In this document: positions 20,045 to 28,674 of the stretch, piece by piece
Layout: every line of letters begins with the position of its first letter
Position numbering within the stretch: the first letter of the stretch is position 1
Assembly: GCA_018240865.1 (NCBI GenBank)
Contig: JAFEEY010000015.1
Coordinates: forward strand, 1-38,520
Direction of reading: 5' to 3'
Origin: Pseudomonadota bacterium
Lineage (GTDB): Bacteria; Pseudomonadota; Alphaproteobacteria; Sphingomonadales; Sphingomonadaceae
DNA length: 38,520 nt
Made by a program: the position numbers and the translations under genes
The notes under the pieces: generated by a model
The model's input: the letters and a program-made list of their open reading frames with translations, nothing else
The model's database searches: none
What the model was told of the DNA's origin: nothing

Positions 20045-20731
20045 TTAACCCATCACCTCCTCAAGCAGCAGCAATCCCAGGAAGCCGACGAAGAACATCG
20101 CGCTGATGAGCGGGCTGTCGGGCTTGGCGTGCGCCTCTACCAGCAGTTCCTCGGTGACCAGGTAGAGTAGCGCGATCAGTCCGAAGCTGAGGAACCCGGC
20201 TATCACCGCGGGCGGGAAGCCGGCGACGGGCGTCGCCAGCAGCACGCCGACCGGCAGCAGCAGCCCGAGCCCTGCGGTGGTGGCCACGATCCTGACCTTG
20301 GACCGGACCGTGTCCCCCAGCTCCTCGGTTACGGTGACGCCGAGGAACAGCACCTCGAGCGTCAGCGCTACCGTCAGCAGGATGCCGGCCTTTGCTCCGG
20401 CGATGAACGCCAGCCCGAGCACCAGACCGTCGATCAGGATGTCGGTGCCGACCGCGCCGAGCATCCCGAGCGGGCCCTCGAAGCGGCCCTCGAGCGACTT
20501 CAGCGACAGCATCGCGACCACGCCCGCGGCACCGCCGATCAGCGTTGCGGCCGCCGACCCGCCATGGACGACTTGCGGCAGGATCTCGGCCGCCGCGGCG
20601 GCGAAGACGACGCCCGCAGCGAGATGCTGGATCGCACTGGACAGCTTCGGACCCGGCGGCCGCAGCACCGCGACGACCGCGCCCGCCAGGACGGCGAGCA
20701 GGGGGAACACCGTGTATGTCAGTGCCAGCAT
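20045..20731 (-). CDS. ZIP-family metal transporter
   Basis: A 228-residue polytopic membrane protein with about eight hydrophobic helices. ZIP-type polar residues sit in the core helices: HLAAGVVFAAAAAEILPQV early, LIDGLVLGLAFIAGAKAG in the centre, then VTEELGD and LVTEELL. ZIP proteins normally move Zn2+ or other divalent metals into the cytoplasm, which is odd next to export genes. The ATG at 20731 has GAGGGA upstream. It is separated from the CDF gene by 147 bp, so it may have its own promoter. Confidence 0.85.
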   Translation of the reverse strand: MLALTYTVFPLLAVLAGAVVAVLRPPGPKLSSAIQHLAAGVVFAAAAAEILPQVVHGGSAAATLIGGAAGVVAMLSLKSLEGRFEGPLGMLGAVGTDILIDGLVLGLAFIAGAKAGILLTVALTLEVLFLGVTVTEELGDTVRSKVRIVATTAGLGLLLPVGVLLATPVAGFPPAVIAGFLSFGLIALLYLVTEELLVEAHAKPDSPLISAMFFVGFLGLLLLEEVMG

Positions 20732-20878
20732 CGTGGATTCCCTCTTGGATCGATCGTGCGACTGCGGATGTGCGCCGGTCTTGGCCATCCGTCCACGGCG
20801 GGGCTGCCGGTTCCCGTCACGCTCCGTCCTTCCGTCCGGTCCGCTGCGATGGCGGTCCGCCCTCGCCAGCCGTTGCGA

Positions 20879-21868
20879 TCATACCACGTGGTCGGGTTCG
20901 AGCGGGCAGTCGGCGTCCGGATCGGTCTCGATCTGGATCGTCGCGTGGTCGATCTCGAACCGTTCCTTGAGCGCCGCCGCGAGCTGGGCGGTGTAGGCGT
21001 CGCCGGGATACCCTTCCGGGACCAGCAGGTGCACCGTCAGCGCGGTCTCGGTCGTGCTCAGCGGCCAGACATGAAGGTCGTGAACGCCCTTCACGCCGCG
21101 CTGCTTGCGCAGGAACGCGCCGATCCGCGCCGGATCGACGCCGGGAGGCGCCGCCTGCAGGCTCATGTTCACCGAATCCCGCAGCAGCCCCCAGGTGCCG
21201 ATCGCCACGACGGCGACGATGACGAGGCTGGTCACCGGGTCGATCCACGTCACGCCCGTCAGGACGATGACGAGGCCAGCCACCACGACGCCGGCCGACA
21301 CGCCGGCGTCCGCCGCCATGTGGAGGAACGCGCCCCGGATGTTGAGGTCGCCCTTGCGCCCGCTCATGAAAAGCAGCGCGGTGGCGCCGTTCACGACGAT
21401 GCCGATGGCGGCCACGATCATCACGGTCGTGCCGGCGACGGGGCTGGGTTCGGCGAACCGCCGGACCGCCTCGACCGCGATCACGCCGATCGCGACCAGC
21501 AGCAGCAGCGCGTTGAGCAGCGCGGCGAGGATCGACGAGCTGCGCAGGCCGTAGGTGTAGCGACCCTTCGGCGATCGCCTCGCGAGCGTCGCCGCCCCCC
21601 ATGCGATCAGCAGTCCGAGCACATCGCTTAGGTTATGGCCGGCGTCGGCGAGCAGCGCGACCGACCCGGCGATCAGCCCATACGTTGCCTCGACGACGAC
21701 GAATCCGACGTTGAGCGCCGTGCCGATCGCGAACGCCTTGCCGAAGCTCGCGGGCGCGTGGCTGTGTCCGTGCCCGCCATGGGCGTGGCCGTCGCCCCCG
21801 TGGTCGTGCCCAGCGTGGTCGTCGTGGTCGTGGTCCTGCACGCCCTTTTCCCCTTCTGCCGCGCTCAT
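20879..21868 (-). CDS. CDF-family cation efflux protein (CzcD-like)
   Basis: A 329-residue cation diffusion facilitator of typical CzcD length. A His/Asp-rich cytoplasmic N-terminus (HDHDDHAGHDHGGDGHAHGG) precedes six helices. The transport-site motifs are ADAGHNLSD (helix 2) and HMAADAG (helix 5), an HxxxD pair expected for Zn2+/Cd2+/Co2+. A C-terminal cytoplasmic domain with HDLHVWPLS is present. It should export divalent cations in exchange for protons. Its ATG overlaps the DUF190 stop by 4 nt, so the two proteins are made together. Confidence 0.93.
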   Translation of the reverse strand: MSAAEGEKGVQDHDHDDHAGHDHGGDGHAHGGHGHSHAPASFGKAFAIGTALNVGFVVVEATYGLIAGSVALLADAGHNLSDVLGLLIAWGAATLARRSPKGRYTYGLRSSSILAALLNALLLLVAIGVIAVEAVRRFAEPSPVAGTTVMIVAAIGIVVNGATALLFMSGRKGDLNIRGAFLHMAADAGVSAGVVVAGLVIVLTGVTWIDPVTSLVIVAVVAIGTWGLLRDSVNMSLQAAPPGVDPARIGAFLRKQRGVKGVHDLHVWPLSTTETALTVHLLVPEGYPGDAYTAQLAAALKERFEIDHATIQIETDPDADCPLEPDHVV

Positions 21869-22197
21869 CGTCCCGTCTCCGCCATGTTGTCGCCGCCCAG
21901 GACCTCGACCGCCTCGAGCGTGATAAGGCCGATGCCCGAGATGTCGGCCAGTCCGTCGACGAACGCGCGAAGCCGCGCATCGTCGTCGACGATCTCGATC
22001 ACGAGCGACTGGTCGTCCTCGAGCAGGTGCTTGCGGTGCTCGTGCGCCGAGTGGCCGAACCCGAACAGCGCGCGCAGCACGGTCGCGCCCGCCATCTTAG
22101 CGTCGCGGGCGCGCGCCGCGACGACCTCGAAGACCTTGCGGTCGCCATAGAAGGCGGCCTCGTCGGTGTAGATGCGCAGCAGCTTCGTCATCGTCAT
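21865..22197 (-). CDS. DUF190 (PII-like) protein coupled to a CDF exporter
   Basis: A 110-residue protein of the DUF190 family, small PII/CutA-like folds. Visible features are KLLRIYTDEAAFYGDRKV, then GATVLRALFGFG, and the acidic end of the fold LVIEIVDDDARLRAFVD. Members are thought to form oligomers that bind small ligands; none is proven here. The ATG at 22197 (or 22191, which has GGAG 6 nt upstream) fits the family N-terminus. A longer start at 22230 would overlap the upstream gene by 4 nt. The downstream ATGA overlap with the CDF gene suggests it regulates that transporter. Confidence 0.85.
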   Translation of the reverse strand: MTMTKLLRIYTDEAAFYGDRKVFEVVAARARDAKMAGATVLRALFGFGHSAHEHRKHLLEDDQSLVIEIVDDDARLRAFVDGLADISGIGLITLEAVEVLGGDNMAETGR

Positions 22198-22226
22198 CTC
22201 CGTATCCCTTCCCTTTCCCGCCGCGC

Positions 22227-22436
22227 TCATCGCGAGCCGTCCACCGCCTTGAACAATAGCCAGACGGCCACCGTCGCGATCGCGAAGACCGTCCAGGACC
22301 AGGCGACGCGGTGATCCAGCACGGTGACCTCGGTCGAGCCGAGCATCTGGGCGCCGGTCCCGCCGTCCTCGTGCACGAGGTTGGCGATCACGAGCGACGT
22401 CACAGCGCCCGCGGCGAGCGACTTGATCACCGCCAT
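22227..22436 (-). CDS. Small two-helix membrane protein between czcA and DUF190
   Basis: A 69-residue protein with helix 1 at about residues 5-20 (SLAAGAVTSLVIANLV), a short polar loop HEDGGTGAQ, and helix 2 at about residues 46-62 (WTVFAIATVAVWLLFKA). The ATG at 22436 has a strong AGAGGAGGAA site. It lies 46 nt after czcA on the same strand. Its size and place recall small proteins that bind RND pumps (AcrZ in E. coli), but there is no sequence relation I can show. Function unknown. Confidence 0.65.
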   Translation of the reverse strand: MAVIKSLAAGAVTSLVIANLVHEDGGTGAQMLGSTEVTVLDHRVAWSWTVFAIATVAVWLLFKAVDGSR

Positions 22437-22482
22437 GCCGTTCCTCCTCTTCCTGTCGTCCCGGGACGCGGATGCCGCCACG

Positions 22483-25400
22483 TCATCGTCCCTGTCCCTC
22501 GGTCACGGGCGATGCCGGCCGGCGGCGCTCGATCGCCCCGAGCACGACCTTGGAGATGGCCGGCAGCACGAGCAGCGTCAGCACCGTGGCGGCGACGAGG
22601 CCACCGATGACGACCATCGCGAGCGGCTTCTGCACCTCGGCGCCGGTGCCGTGCGCGAGCGCCATCGGCACGAACCCGATCGCCGGCACGAACCCGGTCA
22701 TGATGACCGGCCGCACGCGCTCGAACGTCCCGTCGATGATCGCGCGGCTTAGCTCGACGCCGTCCTCGAGCCGCTCCCTGATGGCGCTCATCACCACCAG
22801 CCCGTTGAGCACCGCGACGCCGGCCAGGCAGATGAACCCCACCGCCGCCGACACCGAGAAGGCGATGCCGGTCATCAGCAGCGTGAACACGCCGCCCGCT
22901 AGGCCGAGCGGCACCGCCGCGAACACCGCCAGCGCGCGCCCGAACCCGCCGAGCGCGAGGTAGAGCAGCGCGAAGATCGCCGCGAAGCAGATGGGCACGA
23001 CGATCGAGAGCCGGTCGGACGCCGCCTGCAGGTTCTGGAACTGCCCACCCCATTCGAGGTAGGAGCCGGTCGGCAGGCCGACCTTCTCGACCTTCGGCAT
23101 AGCCTCGGCGACGAACGACCCGACGTCGCGTCCGCGCACGTTCGCCTGGATGACGATGCGCCGCTTGCCGTTCTCGCGGCTGATCTGGTTGAGGCCCTCG
23201 CTGAAGCGGAACTGCGCGACCTGCCACAGCGGGACCGAGCCGCGCCGCTCGGTCTGCTCAGGCGGCAGCAGGACGGGAAGGTTCCGCAGCGCGTCCAGGT
23301 TGTCGCGCGACGCCATCGGCACGCGCACCTGGACCGCGAAGCGGCGGTCCCCCTCGAACACCAGCCCGGCCTCGCGCCCGCCCATCGCGGCGGCGACCGT
23401 GTCGGCCACCTCCTCGACCGTCAGGCCGTAGCGCGCGATCGCCGCCCGGTCGAAGCGGACGTCGAGCGTCGGCGACCCGCTGGTCTGCTCCGCCTTCACG
23501 TCCGCCGCGCCCGGTATGGCCTGGAGCGCCTTCACGATGTTCGCCGCCGACGCGCTCATCTTGTCGAGGTCGTCGCCGTATAGCTTGATGGCGACGTCGC
23601 CGCGCACCCCGGCGATGAGTTCGTTGAAGCGCAGCTGGATCGGCTGGCTGACCTCGAACGCGTTGCCGATCTGACCGCCGGTCTTCTCCTCTATCCGCTT
23701 CAGCACGTCGGCCTTGGTCTCGACCCCGGCCGGCCACTGGTCCTGGGGCTTGAGGATCACGAACCCGTCCGAGATGTTAGAGGGCATCGGGTCGGTCGCC
23801 ACCTCAGCCGTGCCGGTCTTGGAGAACATCAGCGCCACCTCGGGCAGGCTGGTGACCGCCCGCTCGACGCCGCGCTGCATCTTCAGCGACTGCTCCATCG
23901 AGACCGAGGGCACGCGGCTGGATGCGAGGGCCACGTTCTTCTCGTCGAGCTGTGGGATGAACTCCTGTCCCAGGAAGCCGAACGCCAGGACGGCCGCCGC
24001 GAAGAAGCCGAACCCGGCGGCGATGAATGGCCAGGGCCGGGCCACCGCCTGCTCGAGGATCGGCGCATACCGCTCCTTGATGCGGGCGACGATCCAAACC
24101 TCCTTTTCCGCCACCTTGCCGCGGATGAGCAGCGCCACCATCGCGGGGACGAAGGTCAGGGCGAGGATGAACGCCGCCGCCAGTGCCAGCATGATGGTGA
24201 TCGCCATCGGCGAGAAGGTCTTCCCTTCCACCCCGGTGAACATCAGCAACGGAGCGAAGGCGAGGAAGATGATCGCCTGGCCGAAGACGGTCGGCTTGAT
24301 CATCTCCTGGCTCGCGCGCATCGTCTCCTCCAGCCGCTCGCGCAGGGCGAGCAGCCGTCCCTCGCGGTGCTGCCGTTCCGCCAGCCGGCGCAGGCAGTTC
24401 TCGATGATGATGACCGCGCCGTCGACGATCAGGCCGAAGTCGAGCGCCCCGAGGCTCATCAGGTTGCCGGGCACCCCGAAGGCGTTCATCCCCATCGCCA
24501 TCATCAGGAACGAGAAGGGGATGATCAGCACGGCGATGATCGACGCGCGGACGTTGCCGAGCAGCAGGAAGAGCGCCGCGGCGACCAGGATCGCCCCTTC
24601 GGTGAGGTTCTTCTGGACGGTGCCCACGGTGGCGTTGACCAGCGCCGAGCGGTCGAGCGTGGTGGTGACCTTGATGCCGGGCGGCAGCGACTTCCGCACC
24701 TCCTCGATCTTGTCGCCGACGCTGCGGGCGACGATGCGGCTGTTGCCGCCGATGAGCATCAGCGCGGTGCCGACCACGACCTCGTGCCCGTTCATGCTGG
24801 CGGCGCCGGTTCGCAGGTCGCCGCCGATCCGCACGGTCGCGACGCTCTTGACCGCGACCGGCACGCCGCCGCGCGTCGCGATGATCGCGTCGGCGATCTC
24901 GTCGATGTCCTTGATGCGGGCGTCGCCGCGCACGAGGAACGCCTCGCCGCCGCGGTTGAAGAAGTTGGCGCCGACCGACAGGTTGGCGGCCTCGAGCGCC
25001 TTCGCCAGCTCGGAATACGAGACGCCGTAGTTGCCGAGCTTCACCGGGTCCGGCTCGACGACGTAGGTCTTCTCGTATCCGCCGATCGAGTCGATGCCGG
25101 CGACGCCTTGGACGGTGCGCAGCTGGGGACGGATGATCCAGTCCTGCACGGTGCGCAGGTAGGCGGAGCGCGACACCTCGTCGGTCAGACGGTCGCCCTC
25201 TGGGGTGAGGAAGCTGCCGTCGGATTGCCAGCCGGCTCTGCCGTCGATGACCTTGGCGCCCCTGCCACCCGGGTTGGTGAAGTCGACCGCATACATGAAG
25301 ACCTCGCCGAGGCCCGTGGTGACCGGCCCGATCTGCGGCTGGACGCCGTCCGGCAGGCTGTCGCGGGCCTGCGCGATGCGTTCGCTGACCTGCTGGCGCG

Positions 25401-25716
25401 CGAAGTAGAGGTCGGTCTTGTCGGTGAAGATGGCACTGACCTGGCTGAACCCGTTGCGCGACAGCGATCGGGTGGTCTGCAGGCCGGGGATGCCGGCCAA
25501 TGCGGTCTCTATCGGAAAGGTGACGCGCTTCTCGATCTCGATCGGCGACAGCCCACGCTCCACCGTGTTGATCTGCACCTGGTTGTTGGTGATGTCGGGG
25601 ACGGCGTCGATCGGCAGCCGGGTGAGCTGCCAGGCGCCGACGCCGGCGACGACGAGGAAGAAGGCCACGACGGCCCAGCGCGCCCGGACGGACAGCGCCA
25701 TGAGGTTGGCGATCAT
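22483..25716 (-). CDS. czcA: CzcA-type heavy-metal RND efflux pump (divalent cations)
   Basis: A 1077-residue HME-RND inner-membrane pump. The helix-4 signature DFGLIVDGAVIIIEN (residues 426-440) is the form seen in Zn/Co/Cd/Ni pumps. The N-terminus LPIDAVPDITNNQVQINT is classical CzcA. The trimer uses proton influx to expel divalent metal via CzcB and CzcC. The ATG at 25716 lies 3 nt after czcB with GAGGAGGAA upstream. Only about 40 percent similar by eye to the CusA in the same window, so the two are old paralogues, not a recent duplication. Confidence 0.95.
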   Translation of the reverse strand: MIANLMALSVRARWAVVAFFLVVAGVGAWQLTRLPIDAVPDITNNQVQINTVERGLSPIEIEKRVTFPIETALAGIPGLQTTRSLSRNGFSQVSAIFTDKTDLYFARQQVSERIAQARDSLPDGVQPQIGPVTTGLGEVFMYAVDFTNPGGRGAKVIDGRAGWQSDGSFLTPEGDRLTDEVSRSAYLRTVQDWIIRPQLRTVQGVAGIDSIGGYEKTYVVEPDPVKLGNYGVSYSELAKALEAANLSVGANFFNRGGEAFLVRGDARIKDIDEIADAIIATRGGVPVAVKSVATVRIGGDLRTGAASMNGHEVVVGTALMLIGGNSRIVARSVGDKIEEVRKSLPPGIKVTTTLDRSALVNATVGTVQKNLTEGAILVAAALFLLLGNVRASIIAVLIIPFSFLMMAMGMNAFGVPGNLMSLGALDFGLIVDGAVIIIENCLRRLAERQHREGRLLALRERLEETMRASQEMIKPTVFGQAIIFLAFAPLLMFTGVEGKTFSPMAITIMLALAAAFILALTFVPAMVALLIRGKVAEKEVWIVARIKERYAPILEQAVARPWPFIAAGFGFFAAAVLAFGFLGQEFIPQLDEKNVALASSRVPSVSMEQSLKMQRGVERAVTSLPEVALMFSKTGTAEVATDPMPSNISDGFVILKPQDQWPAGVETKADVLKRIEEKTGGQIGNAFEVSQPIQLRFNELIAGVRGDVAIKLYGDDLDKMSASAANIVKALQAIPGAADVKAEQTSGSPTLDVRFDRAAIARYGLTVEEVADTVAAAMGGREAGLVFEGDRRFAVQVRVPMASRDNLDALRNLPVLLPPEQTERRGSVPLWQVAQFRFSEGLNQISRENGKRRIVIQANVRGRDVGSFVAEAMPKVEKVGLPTGSYLEWGGQFQNLQAASDRLSIVVPICFAAIFALLYLALGGFGRALAVFAAVPLGLAGGVFTLLMTGIAFSVSAAVGFICLAGVAVLNGLVVMSAIRERLEDGVELSRAIIDGTFERVRPVIMTGFVPAIGFVPMALAHGTGAEVQKPLAMVVIGGLVAATVLTLLVLPAISKVVLGAIERRRPASPVTEGQGR

Positions 25717-25719
25717 GGC

Positions 25720-26880
25720 CTATTCCTCCTCGCCGGCGGACTTGCCGAGCTCGGCCTTGAGCAGGAAGGCGTTGGTCGTCGCGACCACCTGTCCTGGCTG
25801 CAGGCCCTTCACGATCTCGATGCGGCCGGCGCTGCGCTGACCGGTGGTGACCGGCCGGGCGCGGAACCCCTGCGGGGTGCGCACGAACACGATGTCCCGG
25901 CCGCCGAGCGACTGGACCGATTCCTCGGCGACCACGATCGCCGTCGACCCGCTCCCGCGGCTCGGCAGGAGGCGGACGCGCACGGCGAGGCCCGGCGGAA
26001 GCCCGGCGGAAGCCACGTCGATGACGGCGGTGGCGGCGCGCGTCTCGGTGTTGAGCGTCGGCGTGACCGCACGCACGCGGCCTTCGACCGTCCGGCCGTC
26101 GGGGAGCTCGATCACCGCGCGGTCGCCGGCGGCGAGGCGGCCCGCGTCGAGCGATCCGATCGCCGCCTCGATCTGCACCTCGCGCGGGTCGGCCACGCGG
26201 AACAGCTCCGTCTCGGGCTGGACGAAGGCGCCCAGCTTGGCGGTGATCGCGGTGACGCGCCCCGAGATCGGGCTGGCCACGATTACGCCGCGGCCATCGG
26301 CCATCACGTTCGCGGCGCCCGCCGTGGACCGCGCCCGCTGGGCTTCCGCCGCGGCCGTCGCGGCCTCGGCCTGCGCCTTCTCGTAATCCGCCCGCGACGA
26401 GACCTTCTGCTCGTAGAGGTAACGCTCGCGTGCCAGTGCCTTCTGCGCCAGCGTCGAGCGCGCGGCGGCGACCTTGATGTCCGACGAGAACTGCGCGGCG
26501 TCGCGGCTTTCCACGATCGCGAGCGCCTCGCCGGCCCGCACCGGATCGCCCAGGCGCTTGAGCAGCCGGACCACCGCGCCACCGGCGCGTGCCGTGACGA
26601 CGGCCTCGCCGGTCGGCGACGCCGACACGGCCGCCTGGGCGACGATCTCGGCGGACAGGCCGCCGGCGCCGACGGTCTCGGTCGCGATGCCAGCATCCTT
26701 GATCGCGGGGTTGGTCATGGTGACGGTGTCCGACGCCGCCTTCCCGGCCTCGGCAGGTGCATCCGCCGCTGGCGTGGGCGCGGCGGGTGCGGTCAGCCGG
26801 GCGGTCAGGAACCCGCCTGCGGACGCGACGAGCGCGACGGCGGCCGCGCCGCCGAGCAGGCGCTTGTTGGAATCGGTCAT
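25720..26880 (-). CDS. czcB: CzcB-type periplasmic adaptor
   Basis: A 386-residue membrane-fusion protein with an N-terminal anchor (about residues 8-28) and an Ala/Pro-rich linker. The barrel-sandwich halves include GGAVVRLLKRLGDPVRAGEAL and VIVASPISGRVTAITAKLGA; quoted parts flank a helical hairpin (KVAAARSTLAQKALARERYL). It joins CzcA to CzcC in the periplasm. The His-rich N-terminal site of Cupriavidus CzcB is absent. The ATG overlaps the czcC stop by 4 nt and follows GGAGAA. Confidence 0.9.
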   Translation of the reverse strand: MTDSNKRLLGGAAAVALVASAGGFLTARLTAPAAPTPAADAPAEAGKAASDTVTMTNPAIKDAGIATETVGAGGLSAEIVAQAAVSASPTGEAVVTARAGGAVVRLLKRLGDPVRAGEALAIVESRDAAQFSSDIKVAAARSTLAQKALARERYLYEQKVSSRADYEKAQAEAATAAAEAQRARSTAGAANVMADGRGVIVASPISGRVTAITAKLGAFVQPETELFRVADPREVQIEAAIGSLDAGRLAAGDRAVIELPDGRTVEGRVRAVTPTLNTETRAATAVIDVASAGLPPGLAVRVRLLPSRGSGSTAIVVAEESVQSLGGRDIVFVRTPQGFRARPVTTGQRSAGRIEIVKGLQPGQVVATTNAFLLKAELGKSAGEEE

Positions 26881-28148
26881 CGGTATTCTCCGGATGGGGT
26901 GGCCGACGGCGCGGCGCTCGTCAGGCGGCGCAGGCGCGCGGTGGCGGTATGGAAGGCGATGAGGGCGTCTGTCGCCGCCGCGCGGGTCTCGGACAGGGTG
27001 CGTTCGGCGTCGAGCAGCTCGATCTGGTCGAGCTTTCCCTGGCCGTAGCCGATGCGCGCGATGCGTGCCGCCTCCTGGGCGGCCGCGAGCGCCGGGCCGT
27101 TCGCCGCCCTCGCCGCGGTCGCGGCGTTGGCGACGTCCGCCATGGCGCTGGCGATCGCCCGGTCGGCATCAAGCCGGGCGAGCCTGAGCTGCGCCGCGAA
27201 CTGGTCGCGTTCGGCCGTGGCCTGGCCGATGGCCGCCCGGCCGTTGTTGAACAGCGGAATCGGGATCGACACGCCGACGACCGCGGCGGTGTCGCGCGAC
27301 GACTGCAGCCGCCGGGCACCCGCGCTGAGCGTGATGTCGGGGATGCGGTTCGCGCGGGCGAGGCGGACCTGGGCTTCGGCCGTCGCCAGATCGGCGGCAG
27401 CGACGGCGAGTGCCAGCGTGCCGTCGGAGCTCGGCGCGATCGTCGGTCCGAACCCGGCGACGCGGTCGAACCAGGCGCTGTCGAGCGGCCCCGTGACCGG
27501 CCGGCCGATGAGGCGCGACAGGTTCTCGCGCGCGACGTCCAGCGAGCGCTGGGCGCGCTCGACCGCCACGTTCGCGTTGATCGAGATGACGTCGGCGCGC
27601 TGCTCGTCGATCGGCGAGGCCGCGCCGACCATCACCCGGTCCCGCGCGACGCGCAGGCCTTCCTTGGCGATCGCCGCCTGCTGCCGCGCGACCAGCAGTC
27701 GTCGTTCGGCGCCGACCGCCTCGACATAGGTCTCGGTGACCAGCAGCTCTAGGTCGGCGAGCGCGACGACCGCGCCGAGCTTGGCGCGGCCGATGCGGGT
27801 GTCGGCGACGGCCACGCGGGCCGATCTCTTGCCGCCGGTCTCGATCGGCAGCGAGAAGCCGACGGTCGTCTCGGAGCCTGACAGGCCGCGATAGGGTCCG
27901 GTGCCCACGACATTTTCGGCCTGACCCTCGAACGACGGGTTCGGCCTGAGGCCGGCGACCGTTCGGCCGGCCGTGGACGCACGAATGCTGGCTTCCGCCG
28001 CCTCCATGCCGGGTGAGTGCGCGCGTGCCGACGCCAGCGCGTCGTCAAGCGTGAGTGGCGCCTCGGTCGATGCGACCGGGGCGGTCTGCGCCACGGCGGT
28101 GCCGGCGCAGACGGTCGCGGCGAGCAGCGCCGCGAGTGTTCGGGACAT
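26877..28148 (-). CDS. czcC: CzcC-type outer-membrane efflux channel
   Basis: A 423-residue OMF/TolC-family protein with signal peptide MSRTLAALLAATVCAGTAVAQ. Early helices follow (LTLDDALASARAHSPGMEAA), then the first strand pair around NVVGTGPYRGL and TTVGFSLPIETGGKR. The second, VVGVSIPIPLFNNGRA, is a typical OMF closing motif. It is the exit duct for the CzcA pump. The ATG at 28148 has AGGAG upstream; the gene starts 63 nt after the CzcI-like gene. Confidence 0.92.
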   Translation of the reverse strand: MSRTLAALLAATVCAGTAVAQTAPVASTEAPLTLDDALASARAHSPGMEAAEASIRASTAGRTVAGLRPNPSFEGQAENVVGTGPYRGLSGSETTVGFSLPIETGGKRSARVAVADTRIGRAKLGAVVALADLELLVTETYVEAVGAERRLLVARQQAAIAKEGLRVARDRVMVGAASPIDEQRADVISINANVAVERAQRSLDVARENLSRLIGRPVTGPLDSAWFDRVAGFGPTIAPSSDGTLALAVAAADLATAEAQVRLARANRIPDITLSAGARRLQSSRDTAAVVGVSIPIPLFNNGRAAIGQATAERDQFAAQLRLARLDADRAIASAMADVANAATAARAANGPALAAAQEAARIARIGYGQGKLDQIELLDAERTLSETRAAATDALIAFHTATARLRRLTSAAPSATPSGEYR

Positions 28149-28211
28149 GTCGGTTGGTCTCCTGACGTTCGCTTGGAACCCCGCGCCAGTTGGGCATGGG
28201 AACGGGCGACG

Positions 28212-28559
28212 TCAGGCGATCGGTGGTCTCAGGTCGCGGAACAGGTCGGCGGCGGCAGGCGGTGCGCGGACACCCTGGCCCGATGGGATCGTGACTGATT
28301 GCAGGTCTAGGGACGCGACCTCGGCAGCCGGGACGGCGAGCTCGTGGTTGTGGCCGACGCTGTGGTGGTGCGGCGTCGCCTTGTCGGAATCGCCCGGCAC
28401 CTCATCGGAATCACCCGCCGAATGACCGGGCGCGTCCGCATCGACGATCGTCGTGCTGCAACCATCGATCTCGGTCGCGTAGGCGGCCGACGACTGGAAG
28501 CCCGAGTACAGGGTCAGGACCAGCATCAGGCTTGCGATCGAGGCGAGCAGCTTGCGCAT
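28212..28559 (-). CDS. CzcI-like small His-rich periplasmic protein
   Basis: A 115-residue exported protein with signal peptide (MRKLLASIASLMLVLTLYSG...AYA). It has one mature cysteine and a histidine cluster, HHHSVGHNH, suited to Zn2+/Cd2+ binding. It sits directly upstream of czcC, the position of czcI in Cupriavidus, whose product is thought to modulate czc. Similarity to CzcI is by size, signal, His cluster and context only. ATG at 28559 chosen because the longer reading hides the signal peptide. Confidence 0.6.
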   Translation of the reverse strand: MRKLLASIASLMLVLTLYSGFQSSAAYATEIDGCSTTIVDADAPGHSAGDSDEVPGDSDKATPHHHSVGHNHELAVPAAEVASLDLQSVTIPSGQGVRAPPAAADLFRDLRPPIA

Positions 28560-28674
28560 TCCAGGCGCTCGTAGCCGAAGCGCTGCGCCGGGCCAACCGC
28601 TTCCGTGACGCGCGTCGGTCGATCGGCGTGCGGCCGGCCGCCGGGACGGCGGGGAACGACGCGGGTCGGTCACG

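Noticed and set aside
13484-25716. Possible duplication origin of cusA and czcA within the island
   Set aside because: Their signature motifs belong to different metal classes and the sequences diverge throughout, so they are separate family members, not a local duplication.
24367-27048. An 893-codon open frame on the plus strand across czcA and czcB
   Set aside because: Antisense shadow of the czc genes, with biased composition and no recognisable motif.
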